Below, one piece after another: positions 53,543-63,831 of a stretch of 64,000 nucleotides of DNA. Source of the stretch: JACMQX01 sp044225675 (lineage in GTDB: Bacteria; Pseudomonadota; Gammaproteobacteria; Burkholderiales; Burkholderiaceae_C); contig JBGAIH010000001.1 of the NCBI GenBank assembly GCA_044225675.1, positions 62,001 to 126,000 on the forward strand. The letters run 5' to 3'. Under the pieces are notes generated by a model. The model saw nothing but the letters and a program-made list of their open reading frames with translations, did no database searches and was not told the origin of the DNA. How positions within the stretch are numbered: the first letter of the stretch is position 1; each line of letters starts with the position of its first letter. The position numbers and the translations under genes are program-made.

Positions 53543-56500
53543 ATGACGCAGATCCAACCGAAGGAGGGGTTCAATCTCTCCAAGTGGGCGCTCGACCATC
53601 CGGCGCTCACCCGCTACCTGCTCGTCGTGCTGATGCTGCTGGGCTTTGCCGCGTATTTCCAGCTCGGCCAGGACGAGGACCCGCCTTTCACCTTCCGCGC
53701 CATGGTCGTGCGCACCTACTGGCCCGGCGCCACGGCGCAGCAGGTGGCCGAGCAGGTGACCGACAAGATCGAGCGCACGTTGCAGGAGGTGCCTTACGCC
53801 GACAAGATCCGCAGCTACTCCAAGCCCGGCGAGTCGCAGATCATTTTCCAGATCAAGGACTCATCGAAGGCGTCCGAGGTGCCCAACGTCTGGTACACCG
53901 TGCGCAAGAAGGTCGGGGACATGCGCTTTCAGCTGCCGGCGGGCGTGCAGGGGCCGTTCTTCAACGACGACTTCGGCGACGTGTATGGCGTGATCTATGC
54001 GCTGGAGACCGACGGCTTCAGCTATGCCGAACTCAAGGTGTTTGCCGACGACGTGCGCCAGCAGCTGCTGCGCGTGCCGGACGTTGCCAAGGTCGACCTG
54101 TTCGGCGCGCAGGACGAGAAGCTCTTCATCGAGATCTCGCAGAAGCGCCTGGCCCAGCTCGGGCTCGACATGAACCAGGTGATCGCCCAGCTCGGCCAGC
54201 AGAACGCGGTGGAGAGTGCCGGCGCCGTGCAGACGCCGCTGGACGTCGTGCAGGTGCGGGTGGCGGGCCAGTTCGAGGCGGTGGAGCAGCTGCGGGCGAT
54301 GCCGATCCGGGGCAGCTCGGGCGCCCAGCTGCGCCTCGGCGACATCGCCGAGATCACGCGCGGCTACGTCGACCCGCCGTCCGTCAAGGTCCGGCATCAG
54401 GGCAAGGAAGTCATCGCGCTCGGTGTGTCGATGACCAAGGGTGGCGACATCATCCGGCTCGGTGAGTCGCTCGGCGCGGCGTCCGAGCGCATCGGCCGCT
54501 CGCTGCCGGCCGGCGTCAAGCTGGTGCAGGTGCAGGACCAGCCCAAGGCGGTGACGACCTCCGTCAACGAGTTCGTGCGGGTGCTGATCGAGGCGGTGGT
54601 CATCGTGCTGGCGGTCAGCTTCGTCTCGCTCGGCTTTCACCGCCGGCCCGGCGAGCATCCGCTGTGGAAGCGCTACTACGTCGACATGCGACCGGGCCTG
54701 GTGGTGGGCATCACCATTCCGCTGGTGCTGGCCGTGACCTTCCTGGCCATGTGGTACTGGAACATCGGCCTGCACAAGATATCGCTGGGCTCGCTGATCA
54801 TCGCTCTGGGTCTGCTGGTGGACGACGCGATCATCGCGGTGGAGATGATGGTGCGCAAGATGGAGGAGGGCTACGACAAGGTCCGCGCGGCCACCTTCGC
54901 CTACGAGATCACCGCCATGCCCATGCTGACGGGCACGCTCATCACCGCCGCCGGCTTCCTGCCGATCGGCATCGCCAAGTCGGTGACGGGCGAATACACC
55001 TTTGCCATCTTCGCGGTCACGGTGATCGCGCTGGTGCTCAGCTGGTTCGTCTCGGTGTATTTCGTGCCGTATCTGGGCACGCTGCTGCTCAGGGTGCCGC
55101 CCCACGTCGAGGCGGCCGGCGCGGGCCATGACGGGCCCCATGAAATGTTCGATTCGGCGTTCTACAACGCCTTCCGCCGCACGGTGAACTGGTGCGTGCA
55201 GCACCGCTGGCTCACCATCGGCGCGACGGTGCTCACCTTTGCGCTCGGCATCGTCGGCATGGGCAAGGTCCAGCAGCAGTTCTTCCCCGACTCCAGCCGG
55301 CCCGAGATCCTGGTGGACATCTGGTTCCCGGAGGGCACGTCCTATGCGGCCAACGAATCGGTCGCCCGCCGGGTGGAGCAGCGCCTCCTCAAGGAGGAGG
55401 GCGTCAACACCGTGAGCACCTGGGTCGGCTCGGGCGTGCCGCGCTTTTACCTGCCGCTTGACCAGGTGTTTCCGCAGACCAACGTGTCGCAGTTCATCAT
55501 CGTGCCGCGCGACCTCAAGGTCCGCGAGTCGCTGCGCGTCAAGCTGCCGGCTTTGCTGGCGCAGGAGTTCCCGGAGGTGCGGGGTCGCGTCAAGCTGCTG
55601 CCCAATGGCCCGCCCGTGCCGTACCCGGTGCAGTTCCGCGTGGTGGGGATCGATCCGCTGGTGCTGCGCGAGCGCGCCGACGAGGTCAAGGCCGCCATGC
55701 GCGAGAGCCCGAACACCCGGGGCGTCAACGACAACTGGAACGAGTCGGTCAAGGTCCTGCGCCTCGAAGTGGACCAGTCCAAGGCCCGCGCCCTGGGCGT
55801 GACCAGCCAGTCGATCGCGCAGGCCTCGCGCACCATCCTCGCAGGCGCGGTCATCGGCCAGTTCCGCGAGGGGGACAAGCTGATCGAGATCCTGCTGCGC
55901 CAGCCGCTCGATGAGCGCAATGCGATCACCGACATCGGCAACGCCTACCTGCCGACCGCCTCGGGCCGCTCGATCCCGCTCACCCAGATCGCCAAGCCGG
56001 TGTTCACCTGGGAGCCGGGCGTGATGTGGCGCGAGAACCGCGACTATGCGATCACGGTGCAAAGCGACATCGTCGAAGGGCTGCAGGGTGCGACCGTTAC
56101 CGCCGAACTGCTGCCCCGGCTCAAGGCGCTGGAGGCGCGCTGGGTCCAGGCGGGTCTCGGCGGCTACCGGATCGAGGTCGCCGGGGCAGTCGAGGAAAGC
56201 TCCAAGGGCTCGGCGTCGATCGCGGCCGGCGTGCCCATCATGCTCTTCATCACCTTCACGCTGCTCATGCTGCAGCTGCAAAGCTTCAGCCGCGCCCTGC
56301 TGGTGTTCATCACCGGCCCGCTGGGCATCGCTGGCGTGGCCGGCGCACTGCTTCTGCTCAACCGGCCCTTCGGCTTCGTGGCGCTGCTGGGCGTCATTGC
56401 GCTCATGGGGATGATCCAGCGCAACTCGGTGATCCTGATCGACCAGATCGAGCAGGACCGGGCGCGCGGCGTGCCGGCCTGGGATGCGATCGTCGAGTCG

Positions 56501-56755
56501 GCCGTGCGGCGGCTGCGCCCGATCGTGCTGACGGCGGCGGCGGCGGTGCTGGCCATGATCCCGCTGTCGCGCTCGGTCTTCTGGGGGCCGATGGCGGTGG
56601 CCATCATGGGCGGTCTGATCGTGGCCACGGTGCTCACGCTGCTGGCGCTTCCCGCCATGTATGCCGCCTGGTTCCGCGTCCGGCGCGAGCCCGGCCCGAC
56701 CGGCGGCGGCATGTCCGGGACAGGGACATCCGGAACGGCCCCCGTTACACAGTAA
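53543..56755 (+). CDS. RND efflux transporter, inner-membrane pump
   Basis: A 1070-aa proton-driven pump. Helix 1 is near residues 17-37, the large periplasmic loops follow, and the central segment LIIALGLLVDDAIIAVEMMVRKME near residue 420 holds the conserved Asp pair of helix 4. Helices 10-12 are near 900-1050. Length and topology match the HAE1/AcrB-like superfamily. Start is ATG 53543; the frame is open six codons upstream. Substrate unknown. A terminator follows at 56779. Confidence 0.94.
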   Translation: MTQIQPKEGFNLSKWALDHPALTRYLLVVLMLLGFAAYFQLGQDEDPPFTFRAMVVRTYWPGATAQQVAEQVTDKIERTLQEVPYADKIRSYSKPGESQIIFQIKDSSKASEVPNVWYTVRKKVGDMRFQLPAGVQGPFFNDDFGDVYGVIYALETDGFSYAELKVFADDVRQQLLRVPDVAKVDLFGAQDEKLFIEISQKRLAQLGLDMNQVIAQLGQQNAVESAGAVQTPLDVVQVRVAGQFEAVEQLRAMPIRGSSGAQLRLGDIAEITRGYVDPPSVKVRHQGKEVIALGVSMTKGGDIIRLGESLGAASERIGRSLPAGVKLVQVQDQPKAVTTSVNEFVRVLIEAVVIVLAVSFVSLGFHRRPGEHPLWKRYYVDMRPGLVVGITIPLVLAVTFLAMWYWNIGLHKISLGSLIIALGLLVDDAIIAVEMMVRKMEEGYDKVRAATFAYEITAMPMLTGTLITAAGFLPIGIAKSVTGEYTFAIFAVTVIALVLSWFVSVYFVPYLGTLLLRVPPHVEAAGAGHDGPHEMFDSAFYNAFRRTVNWCVQHRWLTIGATVLTFALGIVGMGKVQQQFFPDSSRPEILVDIWFPEGTSYAANESVARRVEQRLLKEEGVNTVSTWVGSGVPRFYLPLDQVFPQTNVSQFIIVPRDLKVRESLRVKLPALLAQEFPEVRGRVKLLPNGPPVPYPVQFRVVGIDPLVLRERADEVKAAMRESPNTRGVNDNWNESVKVLRLEVDQSKARALGVTSQSIAQASRTILAGAVIGQFREGDKLIEILLRQPLDERNAITDIGNAYLPTASGRSIPLTQIAKPVFTWEPGVMWRENRDYAITVQSDIVEGLQGATVTAELLPRLKALEARWVQAGLGGYRIEVAGAVEESSKGSASIAAGVPIMLFITFTLLMLQLQSFSRALLVFITGPLGIAGVAGALLLLNRPFGFVALLGVIALMGMIQRNSVILIDQIEQDRARGVPAWDAIVESAVRRLRPIVLTAAAAVLAMIPLSRSVFWGPMAVAIMGGLIVATVLTLLALPAMYAAWFRVRREPGPTGGGMSGTGTSGTAPVTQ

Positions 56756-56778
56756 AATCTAAGGTTGACCGATTTCAT

Positions 56779-56807
56779 GCGGGCGGTCTCGCCAAGAGAC
56801 CGCCCGC
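56779..56807 (+). terminator. Hairpin terminator after the RND operon
   Basis: A perfect 12-bp GC-rich stem (56779-56790 with 56796-56807, GCGGGCGGTCTC and its complement) around a 5-base loop, 23 bases after the pump stop. The following run is weak in U (TTCGTTA). It separates the RND operon from tRNA-Leu(UAG). Confidence 0.75.
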
Positions 56808-56821
56808 TTCGTTATGGAGCC

Positions 56822-56908
56822 GCGCGGGTGGCGAAATTGGTAGACGCACCAGGTTTAGGTCCTGACGCCAGCAATGGTGTGGGGGTTCGAGTCCCCCCCC
56901 GCGCACCA
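56822..56908 (+). tRNA. tRNA-Leu(UAG)
   Basis: An 87-nt class II tRNA with a 7-bp acceptor stem (GCGCGGG with CCCGCGC), anticodon TAG in a 7-base loop, a long variable arm, T-arm GGTTCGAGTCC and encoded CCA. It lies 35 bases upstream of tig on the same strand, so the two may share a transcript. Confidence 0.97.
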
Positions 56909-56943
56909 GAGACAACCCACTTTTTGACCACTGAGAGAACATC

Positions 56944-58257
56944 ATGGCCGTGAACGTTGAAACCCTCGACAAGCTGGAACGCAAGATGACGCTGACGCTG
57001 CCCGTCAACGTGATCCAGTCCGAAGTTGATGCCCGCCTCAAGAAGATCGCGCGCACCGTCAAGATGGACGGCTTCCGTCCCGGCAAGGTGCCGATGAACG
57101 TCGTGGCCCAGCGCTACGGCTATTCGGTGCACTACGAGGTCATGAACGACAAGGTTGGCGAGGCCTTTGCCGCAGCCGCCAACGAGGCCAACCTGCGCGT
57201 GGCCGGCACCCCCCGCATCAGCGAGAAGGAAGGCGCGCCCGAGGGCGAGCTGGCCTTCGACGCCGTGTTCGAGGTGTTCCCCGACGTCAAGATCGCCGAC
57301 CTGGCCGATGCCGAGATCGACCGTCTGAGCGCCGACGTCTCCGACGCCGCCATCGACAAGACGCTCGACATCCTGCGCAAGCAGCGCCGCAGCTTCGCCC
57401 AGCGCGCCCAGGACGCCGCAGCGCAGGACGGCGACCGCGTCACCGTCGACTTCGAAGGCAAGATCGACGGCGAAGCCTTCCAGGGCGGCAAGGCCGAGGA
57501 CTTCCAGTTCCTGGTCGGCGAAGGCCAGATGCTCAAGGAGTTCGAAGACGCCGTGCGCGGCATGAAGTCGGGCGAGAGCAAGACCTTCCCGCTGGCCTTC
57601 CCGGCCGACTACCACGGCAAGGACGTGGCCGGCAAGCAGGCCGACTTCCTCGTCACGGTCAAGAAGATCGAGGCGGCCCATCTGCCCGAGGTCAACGAAG
57701 CCCTGGCCAAGTCGCTGGGCATCGCCGACGGCACCGTCGAGGGCCTGCGCGCCGACATCCGCAAGAACCTCGAGCGCGAAGTCAAGTTCCGCCTGCTGGC
57801 GCGCAACAAGCAGGCCGTGATGGACGCCCTGGTGGCCAAGGCCGAGCTGGACCTGCCCAAGTCGAGCGTGCAGGCCGAGGTCGACCGCATGATCGAAGGT
57901 GCCCGCGCCGACCTCAAGCAGCGCGGCATCAAGGACGCCGACAAGGCGCCGATCCCCGACGAAGTGTTCCGTCCGCAGGCCGAGCGCCGCGTGCGCCTGG
58001 GCCTGGTCGTCGCCGAGCTGGTGCGCGCCAACGAACTGCAGGCCAAGCCCGAGCAGATCAAGGCCCACATCGACGAGCTGGCCGCCAGCTACGAGAAGCC
58101 GGCCGACGTGGTCCGCTGGTACTTCAGCGACAACCGCCGCCTGGCCGAAGTCGAGGCCATCGTCATCGAGAACAACGTCACCGAGTTCGTCCTGGGCAAG
58201 GCCAAGGTCAATGACAAGGCGATCTCCTTCGACGACCTGATGGGGCAGCAAGGCTGA
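56944..58257 (+). CDS. tig: Trigger factor
   Basis: A 437-aa ribosome-bound chaperone with peptidyl-prolyl isomerase activity. The ribosome-binding signature GFRPGKVPMNVV (residues about 41-52) is in the N-terminal domain; the FKBP-like domain covers about 155-240 and the helical C-terminal chaperone domain the rest. First gene of the tig-clpP-clpX-lon series. A strong terminator follows it. Confidence 0.96.
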   Translation: MAVNVETLDKLERKMTLTLPVNVIQSEVDARLKKIARTVKMDGFRPGKVPMNVVAQRYGYSVHYEVMNDKVGEAFAAAANEANLRVAGTPRISEKEGAPEGELAFDAVFEVFPDVKIADLADAEIDRLSADVSDAAIDKTLDILRKQRRSFAQRAQDAAAQDGDRVTVDFEGKIDGEAFQGGKAEDFQFLVGEGQMLKEFEDAVRGMKSGESKTFPLAFPADYHGKDVAGKQADFLVTVKKIEAAHLPEVNEALAKSLGIADGTVEGLRADIRKNLEREVKFRLLARNKQAVMDALVAKAELDLPKSSVQAEVDRMIEGARADLKQRGIKDADKAPIPDEVFRPQAERRVRLGLVVAELVRANELQAKPEQIKAHIDELAASYEKPADVVRWYFSDNRRLAEVEAIVIENNVTEFVLGKAKVNDKAISFDDLMGQQG

Positions 58258-58295
58258 TCGCCTGCCGCAGCAGTCCTGCCGCCTGAGCGGAAATC

Positions 58296-58346
58296 GGGGC
58301 CTGGTCCGGACTTGCAGTCCGGCTCCCAGGCCCCATCTGTTTTTTC
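58296..58346 (+). terminator. Terminator between tig and clpP
   Basis: A two-part hairpin: outer stem GGGGCCTGG (58296-58304) with CCAGGCCCC (58326-58334), inner stem TCCGGACT with AGTCCGG, then ATCTGTTTTTT. It would stop tig transcription and gives clpP its own control. Confidence 0.85.
58311..58338 (+). promoter_or_regulatory. Sigma-32-like heat-shock promoter for clpP
   Basis: CTTGCAG (58311-58317) and CCCCATCT (58331-58338) are 13 bases apart, matching CTTGAAA-N11-16-CCCCATNT with two mismatches in the -35. The site overlaps the terminator before clpP. clpP is heat-shock regulated in many proteobacteria, which supports the reading. Confidence 0.4.
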
Positions 58347-58376
58347 GGTACAGTACCCCCATCTTTCGGAGAAAAC

Positions 58377-58985
<609 letters not shown>

Positions 58986-59028
58986 GAGGGCTTCCCGCGG
59001 CGGTCCGGGTCAAGTTGCCCGGGAGCAA

Positions 59029-59062
59029 CGGCGTTTTCTGTCACGGGAAACGCCGTTTTTTT
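59029..59062 (+). terminator. Terminator between clpP and clpX
   Basis: Stem CGGCGTTT (59029-59036) with AAACGCCG (59048-59055), followed by TTTTTTTA. It is a typical Rho-independent terminator placed 44-77 bases after clpP and 43 bases before the clpX ATG. Confidence 0.9.
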
Positions 59063-59104
59063 ATTCGCTATCATTCAGAAACCGTCGTTACAAGGCTTTC
59101 CCCC

Positions 59105-60370
59105 ATGGCCGAGAAAAAAGGCTCTTCCAGCGAAAAGACTCTCTACTGCTCCTTTTGCGGCAAAAGCCAGCACGAGGTGAAGAAGCTGATCGCCGGCCCG
59201 TCGGTCTTCATCTGCGACGAATGCATCGACCTGTGCAACGAAATCATCCGTGACGAGCTGCCGGCCAGCGAAGAGGGCCGCGAGGCCCGTGGCGATCTGC
59301 CGACGCCGTCGGAGATCAAGGCCAATCTCGACAACTACGTGATCGGCCAGGAGGTCGCCAAGCGCACGCTGTCGGTCGCGGTCTACAACCACTACAAGCG
59401 CCTGCGCCACAAGGAGAAGGCCAAGAAGGATGACGTCGAGCTCACCAAGAGCAACATCCTGCTGATCGGGCCCACCGGCTCGGGCAAGACGCTGCTGGCG
59501 CAGACGCTCGCGCGCATGCTGGACGTGCCCTTCGTCATGGCAGACGCCACCACGTTGACCGAAGCCGGCTACGTGGGCGAGGACGTCGAGAACATCATCC
59601 AGAAGCTGCTGCAAAGCTGCAACTACGAGATCGAGCGGGCCCAGCGCGGCATCGTCTACATCGACGAGATCGACAAGATCTCGCGCAAGTCCGACAACCC
59701 GTCCATCACCCGCGACGTCTCGGGCGAGGGCGTCCAGCAGGCGCTGCTCAAGCTGATCGAAGGCACGATGGCCAGCGTGCCGCCCCAGGGCGGGCGCAAG
59801 CACCCCAATCAGGACTTCCTGCAGATTGACACGACCAACATCCTGTTCATCTGCGGGGGCGCCTTCGCAGGCCTTGAGAAGGTGATCGAGAACCGCACCG
59901 AGCAATCGGGCATCGGCTTCGGGGCCGCCGTGCGCAGCAAGCAGCAGCGCGCGCTGACCGAGGTGTTCAAGGAAGTCGAGCCCGAGGACCTGATCAAGTT
60001 CGGCCTGATCCCCGAACTCGTCGGCCGCATGCCGGTCGTCGCCACGCTGGCCGAACTGTCGGAAGATGCGCTCGTCCAGATCCTGACCGAGCCCAAGAAC
60101 GCGCTGGTCAAGCAGTACGGCAAACTGCTGCAGATGGAAGGCGTCGACCTCGAGATCCGGCCGTCGGCGCTCAAGGCCATCGCCCGCAAGGCCCTGGCGC
60201 GCAAGACCGGTGCCCGCGGTCTGCGTTCGATCCTGGAGGCGTCGCTCATCGACACGATGTACGAGCTGCCCAATACCTCCAATGTCGACAAGGTCGTGGT
60301 GGACGAATCCACCATCGACGAGAACAAGCCCCCCCTGCTCGTCTATCGCGAGGCGGCCAAGAAGGCCTGA
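59105..60370 (+). CDS. clpX: ClpX ATPase subunit
   Basis: A 421-aa AAA+ unfoldase that feeds substrates to ClpP. The N-terminal zinc domain has C15, C18, C37 and C40; the P-loop is GPTGSGKT at 122-129; Walker B is IVYIDEIDK; the IGF-type ClpP-contact loop appears as SGIGFGAAVRS. The ATG at 59105 is family-standard; a longer frame from 58673 overlaps clpP and is not used. Confidence 0.97.
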   Translation: MAEKKGSSSEKTLYCSFCGKSQHEVKKLIAGPSVFICDECIDLCNEIIRDELPASEEGREARGDLPTPSEIKANLDNYVIGQEVAKRTLSVAVYNHYKRLRHKEKAKKDDVELTKSNILLIGPTGSGKTLLAQTLARMLDVPFVMADATTLTEAGYVGEDVENIIQKLLQSCNYEIERAQRGIVYIDEIDKISRKSDNPSITRDVSGEGVQQALLKLIEGTMASVPPQGGRKHPNQDFLQIDTTNILFICGGAFAGLEKVIENRTEQSGIGFGAAVRSKQQRALTEVFKEVEPEDLIKFGLIPELVGRMPVVATLAELSEDALVQILTEPKNALVKQYGKLLQMEGVDLEIRPSALKAIARKALARKTGARGLRSILEASLIDTMYELPNTSNVDKVVVDESTIDENKPPLLVYREAAKKA

Positions 60371-60404
60371 AGCCCCGCGTCGCATCCAGTGGACGATCCG
60401 CCCA

Positions 60405-60446
60405 TTTCAACCCTTCAGGCGGCATTGCGATGCCGCCGGGTTGAAA
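60405..60446. terminator. Long bipartite hairpin upstream of lon
   Basis: Outer stem TTTCAACCC (60405-60413) with GGGTTGAAA (60438-60446) and inner stem GGCGGCAT (60418-60425) with ATGCCGCC (60430-60437), then AATCCGTTTTT. It may end clpX transcription; the arms also overlap the proposed lon promoter. Confidence 0.7.
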
Positions 60447-60467
60447 ATCCGTTTTTGCCGACCATAT
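60440..60467 (+). promoter_or_regulatory. Sigma-32-like heat-shock promoter for lon
   Basis: GTTGAAA (60440-60446) and GACCATAT (60460-60467) have a 13-base spacing, resembling CTTGAAA-N11-16-CCCCATNT; the -10 has two mismatches. It lies 28 bases upstream of the lon ATG and shares spacing with the candidate before clpP. Confidence 0.4.
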
Positions 60468-60494
60468 TCACCAGGTAACCCTACAAGGAATTGC

Positions 60495-62954
<2,460 letters not shown>

Positions 62955-62970
62955 AAATCGTTTGATCTGC

Positions 62971-63000
62971 TTGCGACGAGCCGAAAAATTGCGCTATAAT
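62971..63000 (+). promoter_or_regulatory. Promoter of the tRNA-Gly/tRNA-Cys cluster
   Basis: TTGCGA (62971-62976) and a perfect TATAAT (62995-63000) are separated by 18 bases, 14 bases before tRNA-Gly. The surrounding AT-rich run contrasts with the GC-rich coding DNA. Confidence 0.85.
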
Positions 63001-63014
63001 TTGAGGCTTGAAAC

Positions 63015-63090
63015 GCGGGAATAGCTCAGTTGGTAGAGCGCAACCTTGCCAAGGTTGAGGTCGAGAGTTCGAGACTCTTTTCCCGCTCCA
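63015..63090 (+). tRNA. tRNA-Gly(GCC)
   Basis: A 76-nt tRNA with acceptor GCGGGAA pairing to TTCCCGC, D-arm AGCTCAGTTGGTAGAGC, anticodon GCC, T-arm GAGTTCGAGACTC and encoded TCCA end. First member of a three-tRNA block downstream of lon. Confidence 0.97.
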
Positions 63091-63123
63091 AATTCAAAGA
63101 GAAGCCAGTTCTTCTCTTTCAAG

Positions 63124-63152
63124 AAGGGAAGCCCTCCAGCTTCCCTTTTTTG
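63124..63152 (+). terminator. Terminator-like hairpin between tRNA-Gly and tRNA-Cys
   Basis: AAGGGAAG (63124-63131) pairs with CTTCCCTT (63140-63147), followed by TTTT. It would limit read-through into tRNA-Cys or act in processing. Confidence 0.75.
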
Positions 63153-63177
63153 TTGAAGAGACAGCCAAGAGACAATC

Positions 63178-63251
63178 GGCGCGATAGCAAAGCGGTTATG
63201 CACCGGATTGCAAATCCGATTAGCCCAGTTCGACTCTGGGTCGCGCCTCCA
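63178..63251 (+). tRNA. tRNA-Cys(GCA)
   Basis: A 74-nt tRNA: acceptor GGCGCGA pairs with TCGCGCC, anticodon GCA, T-arm CCAGTTCGACTCTGG and encoded TCCA end. Confidence 0.97.
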
Positions 63252-63262
63252 AGCCAAGCTTC

Positions 63263-63299
63263 AAGCCCCGCCAACCCGAGTTGCGGGGCTTTTTTGTTT
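63263..63299 (+). terminator. Terminator after tRNA-Cys
   Basis: Perfect 9-bp stem AAGCCCCGC (63263-63271) with GCGGGGCTT (63283-63291) and a following TTTTGTTT run. It separates the Gly/Cys tRNAs from the tRNA-Leu relict and the intron-bearing gene. Confidence 0.9.
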
Positions 63300-63315
63300 C
63301 ACAATAGGTCGGCCC

Positions 63316-63356
63316 GCCCGGATGGTGAAATTGGTAGACACAGCGGACTTAAAATC
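63316..63356 (+). pseudogene. 5' half of a tRNA-Leu(UAA), truncated at the anticodon arm
   Basis: From 63316 the sequence is a good tRNA-Leu: acceptor GCCCGGA, D-arm and anticodon loop with TAA. After about 63356 no variable arm, T-arm or 3' acceptor strand (TCCGGGC) can be found in place. It shares 30 of 35 bases with the 5' exon of the intact gene exactly 200 bases downstream, but the acceptor and anticodon-stem bases differ, so it is not simply a recent duplicate. Confidence 0.8.
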
Positions 63357-63515
63357 TGATTTGTCAAGACTTTTCAGCTTGATCCTTCGGGGCGAAAAGC
63401 CAATGGTGACAATGGCTTGCGAGCTTGTGAAATCGAGGTTCGCAGCCCAGATTGATGGCTAGGGGCCAAGTAGGAGCCAGTAGAAAGTGGTGTAGGCTCC
63501 AGAGCGTCAAGTGCT
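63357..63515 (+). other. Non-coding spacer between tRNA-Leu relict and intact tRNA-Leu
   Basis: These 159 bases hold no tRNA 3' half and no gene. A CCTTCGGGGCGAAAAG stretch at about 63383-63398 recalls the P2 hairpin of the downstream intron, but the rest does not align with it by eye. It could be decayed intron or unrelated flanking DNA. Confidence 0.4.
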
Positions 63516-63829
63516 GCCCGAGTGGTGAAATCGGTAGACACAAGGGACTTAAACAATTTGAGCCTTCGGGGGGAAACGCCCGAAGTGAAGCCCGTCAAAG
63601 TCGGCGAAAGCCCTGGATGCCCCGGCATCTGAGCCAACGCCGAGCCAAGCCCAGGTATCAACGCCGGGGAAGGTGTAGAGAGCAGACGGCGGGCACCTAC
63701 GGCTACAAGGCTATGGTGAAGGCGTGCTCCAGACCACGAACAGTGCAGGCGCTGGCGGCGAAAGCCGAAGTGGTAAGAAAATCCCTCGACTTCGCGGTCG
63801 TGCCGGTTCGATTCCGGCCTCGGGCACCA
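63516..63829 (+). tRNA. tRNA-Leu(UAA) split by a group I intron
   Basis: The exons are 63516-63550 and 63778-63829; joined they give an 87-nt tRNA with acceptor GCCCGAG/CTCGGGC, a 5-bp anticodon stem (AGGGA/TCCCT), loop CTTAAAA with anticodon TAA, variable arm, T-arm GGTTCGATTCC and encoded CCA. The break falls between U34 and A35. It is probably the only tRNA-Leu(UAA) in this cluster, so splicing would be essential if no other copy exists. Confidence 0.92.
63551..63777 (+). ncRNA. Group I intron in tRNA-Leu(UAA)
   Basis: A 227-nt intron with no open frame. It starts AAACAATTTGAGCC, in which GAG (63560-63562) pairs with the exon end CUU (63548-63550) to give the U-G splice-site pair (P1), and it ends in G (63777). 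P2 is CTTCGGG (63564-63570) with CCCGAAG (63579-63585); P7 is GAGCA (63680-63684) with TGCTC (63725-63729). Start, core order and position resemble the small cyanobacterial/plastid tRNA-Leu introns (subgroup IC3). Self-splicing is expected but not shown. Confidence 0.88.
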
Positions 63830-63831
63830 AC

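Noticed and set aside
63316..63515. A functional second tRNA-Leu gene
   Set aside because: No T-arm or matching 3' acceptor strand (TCCGGGC) is present, and the downstream 3' exon fits the second 5' exon better than this one.
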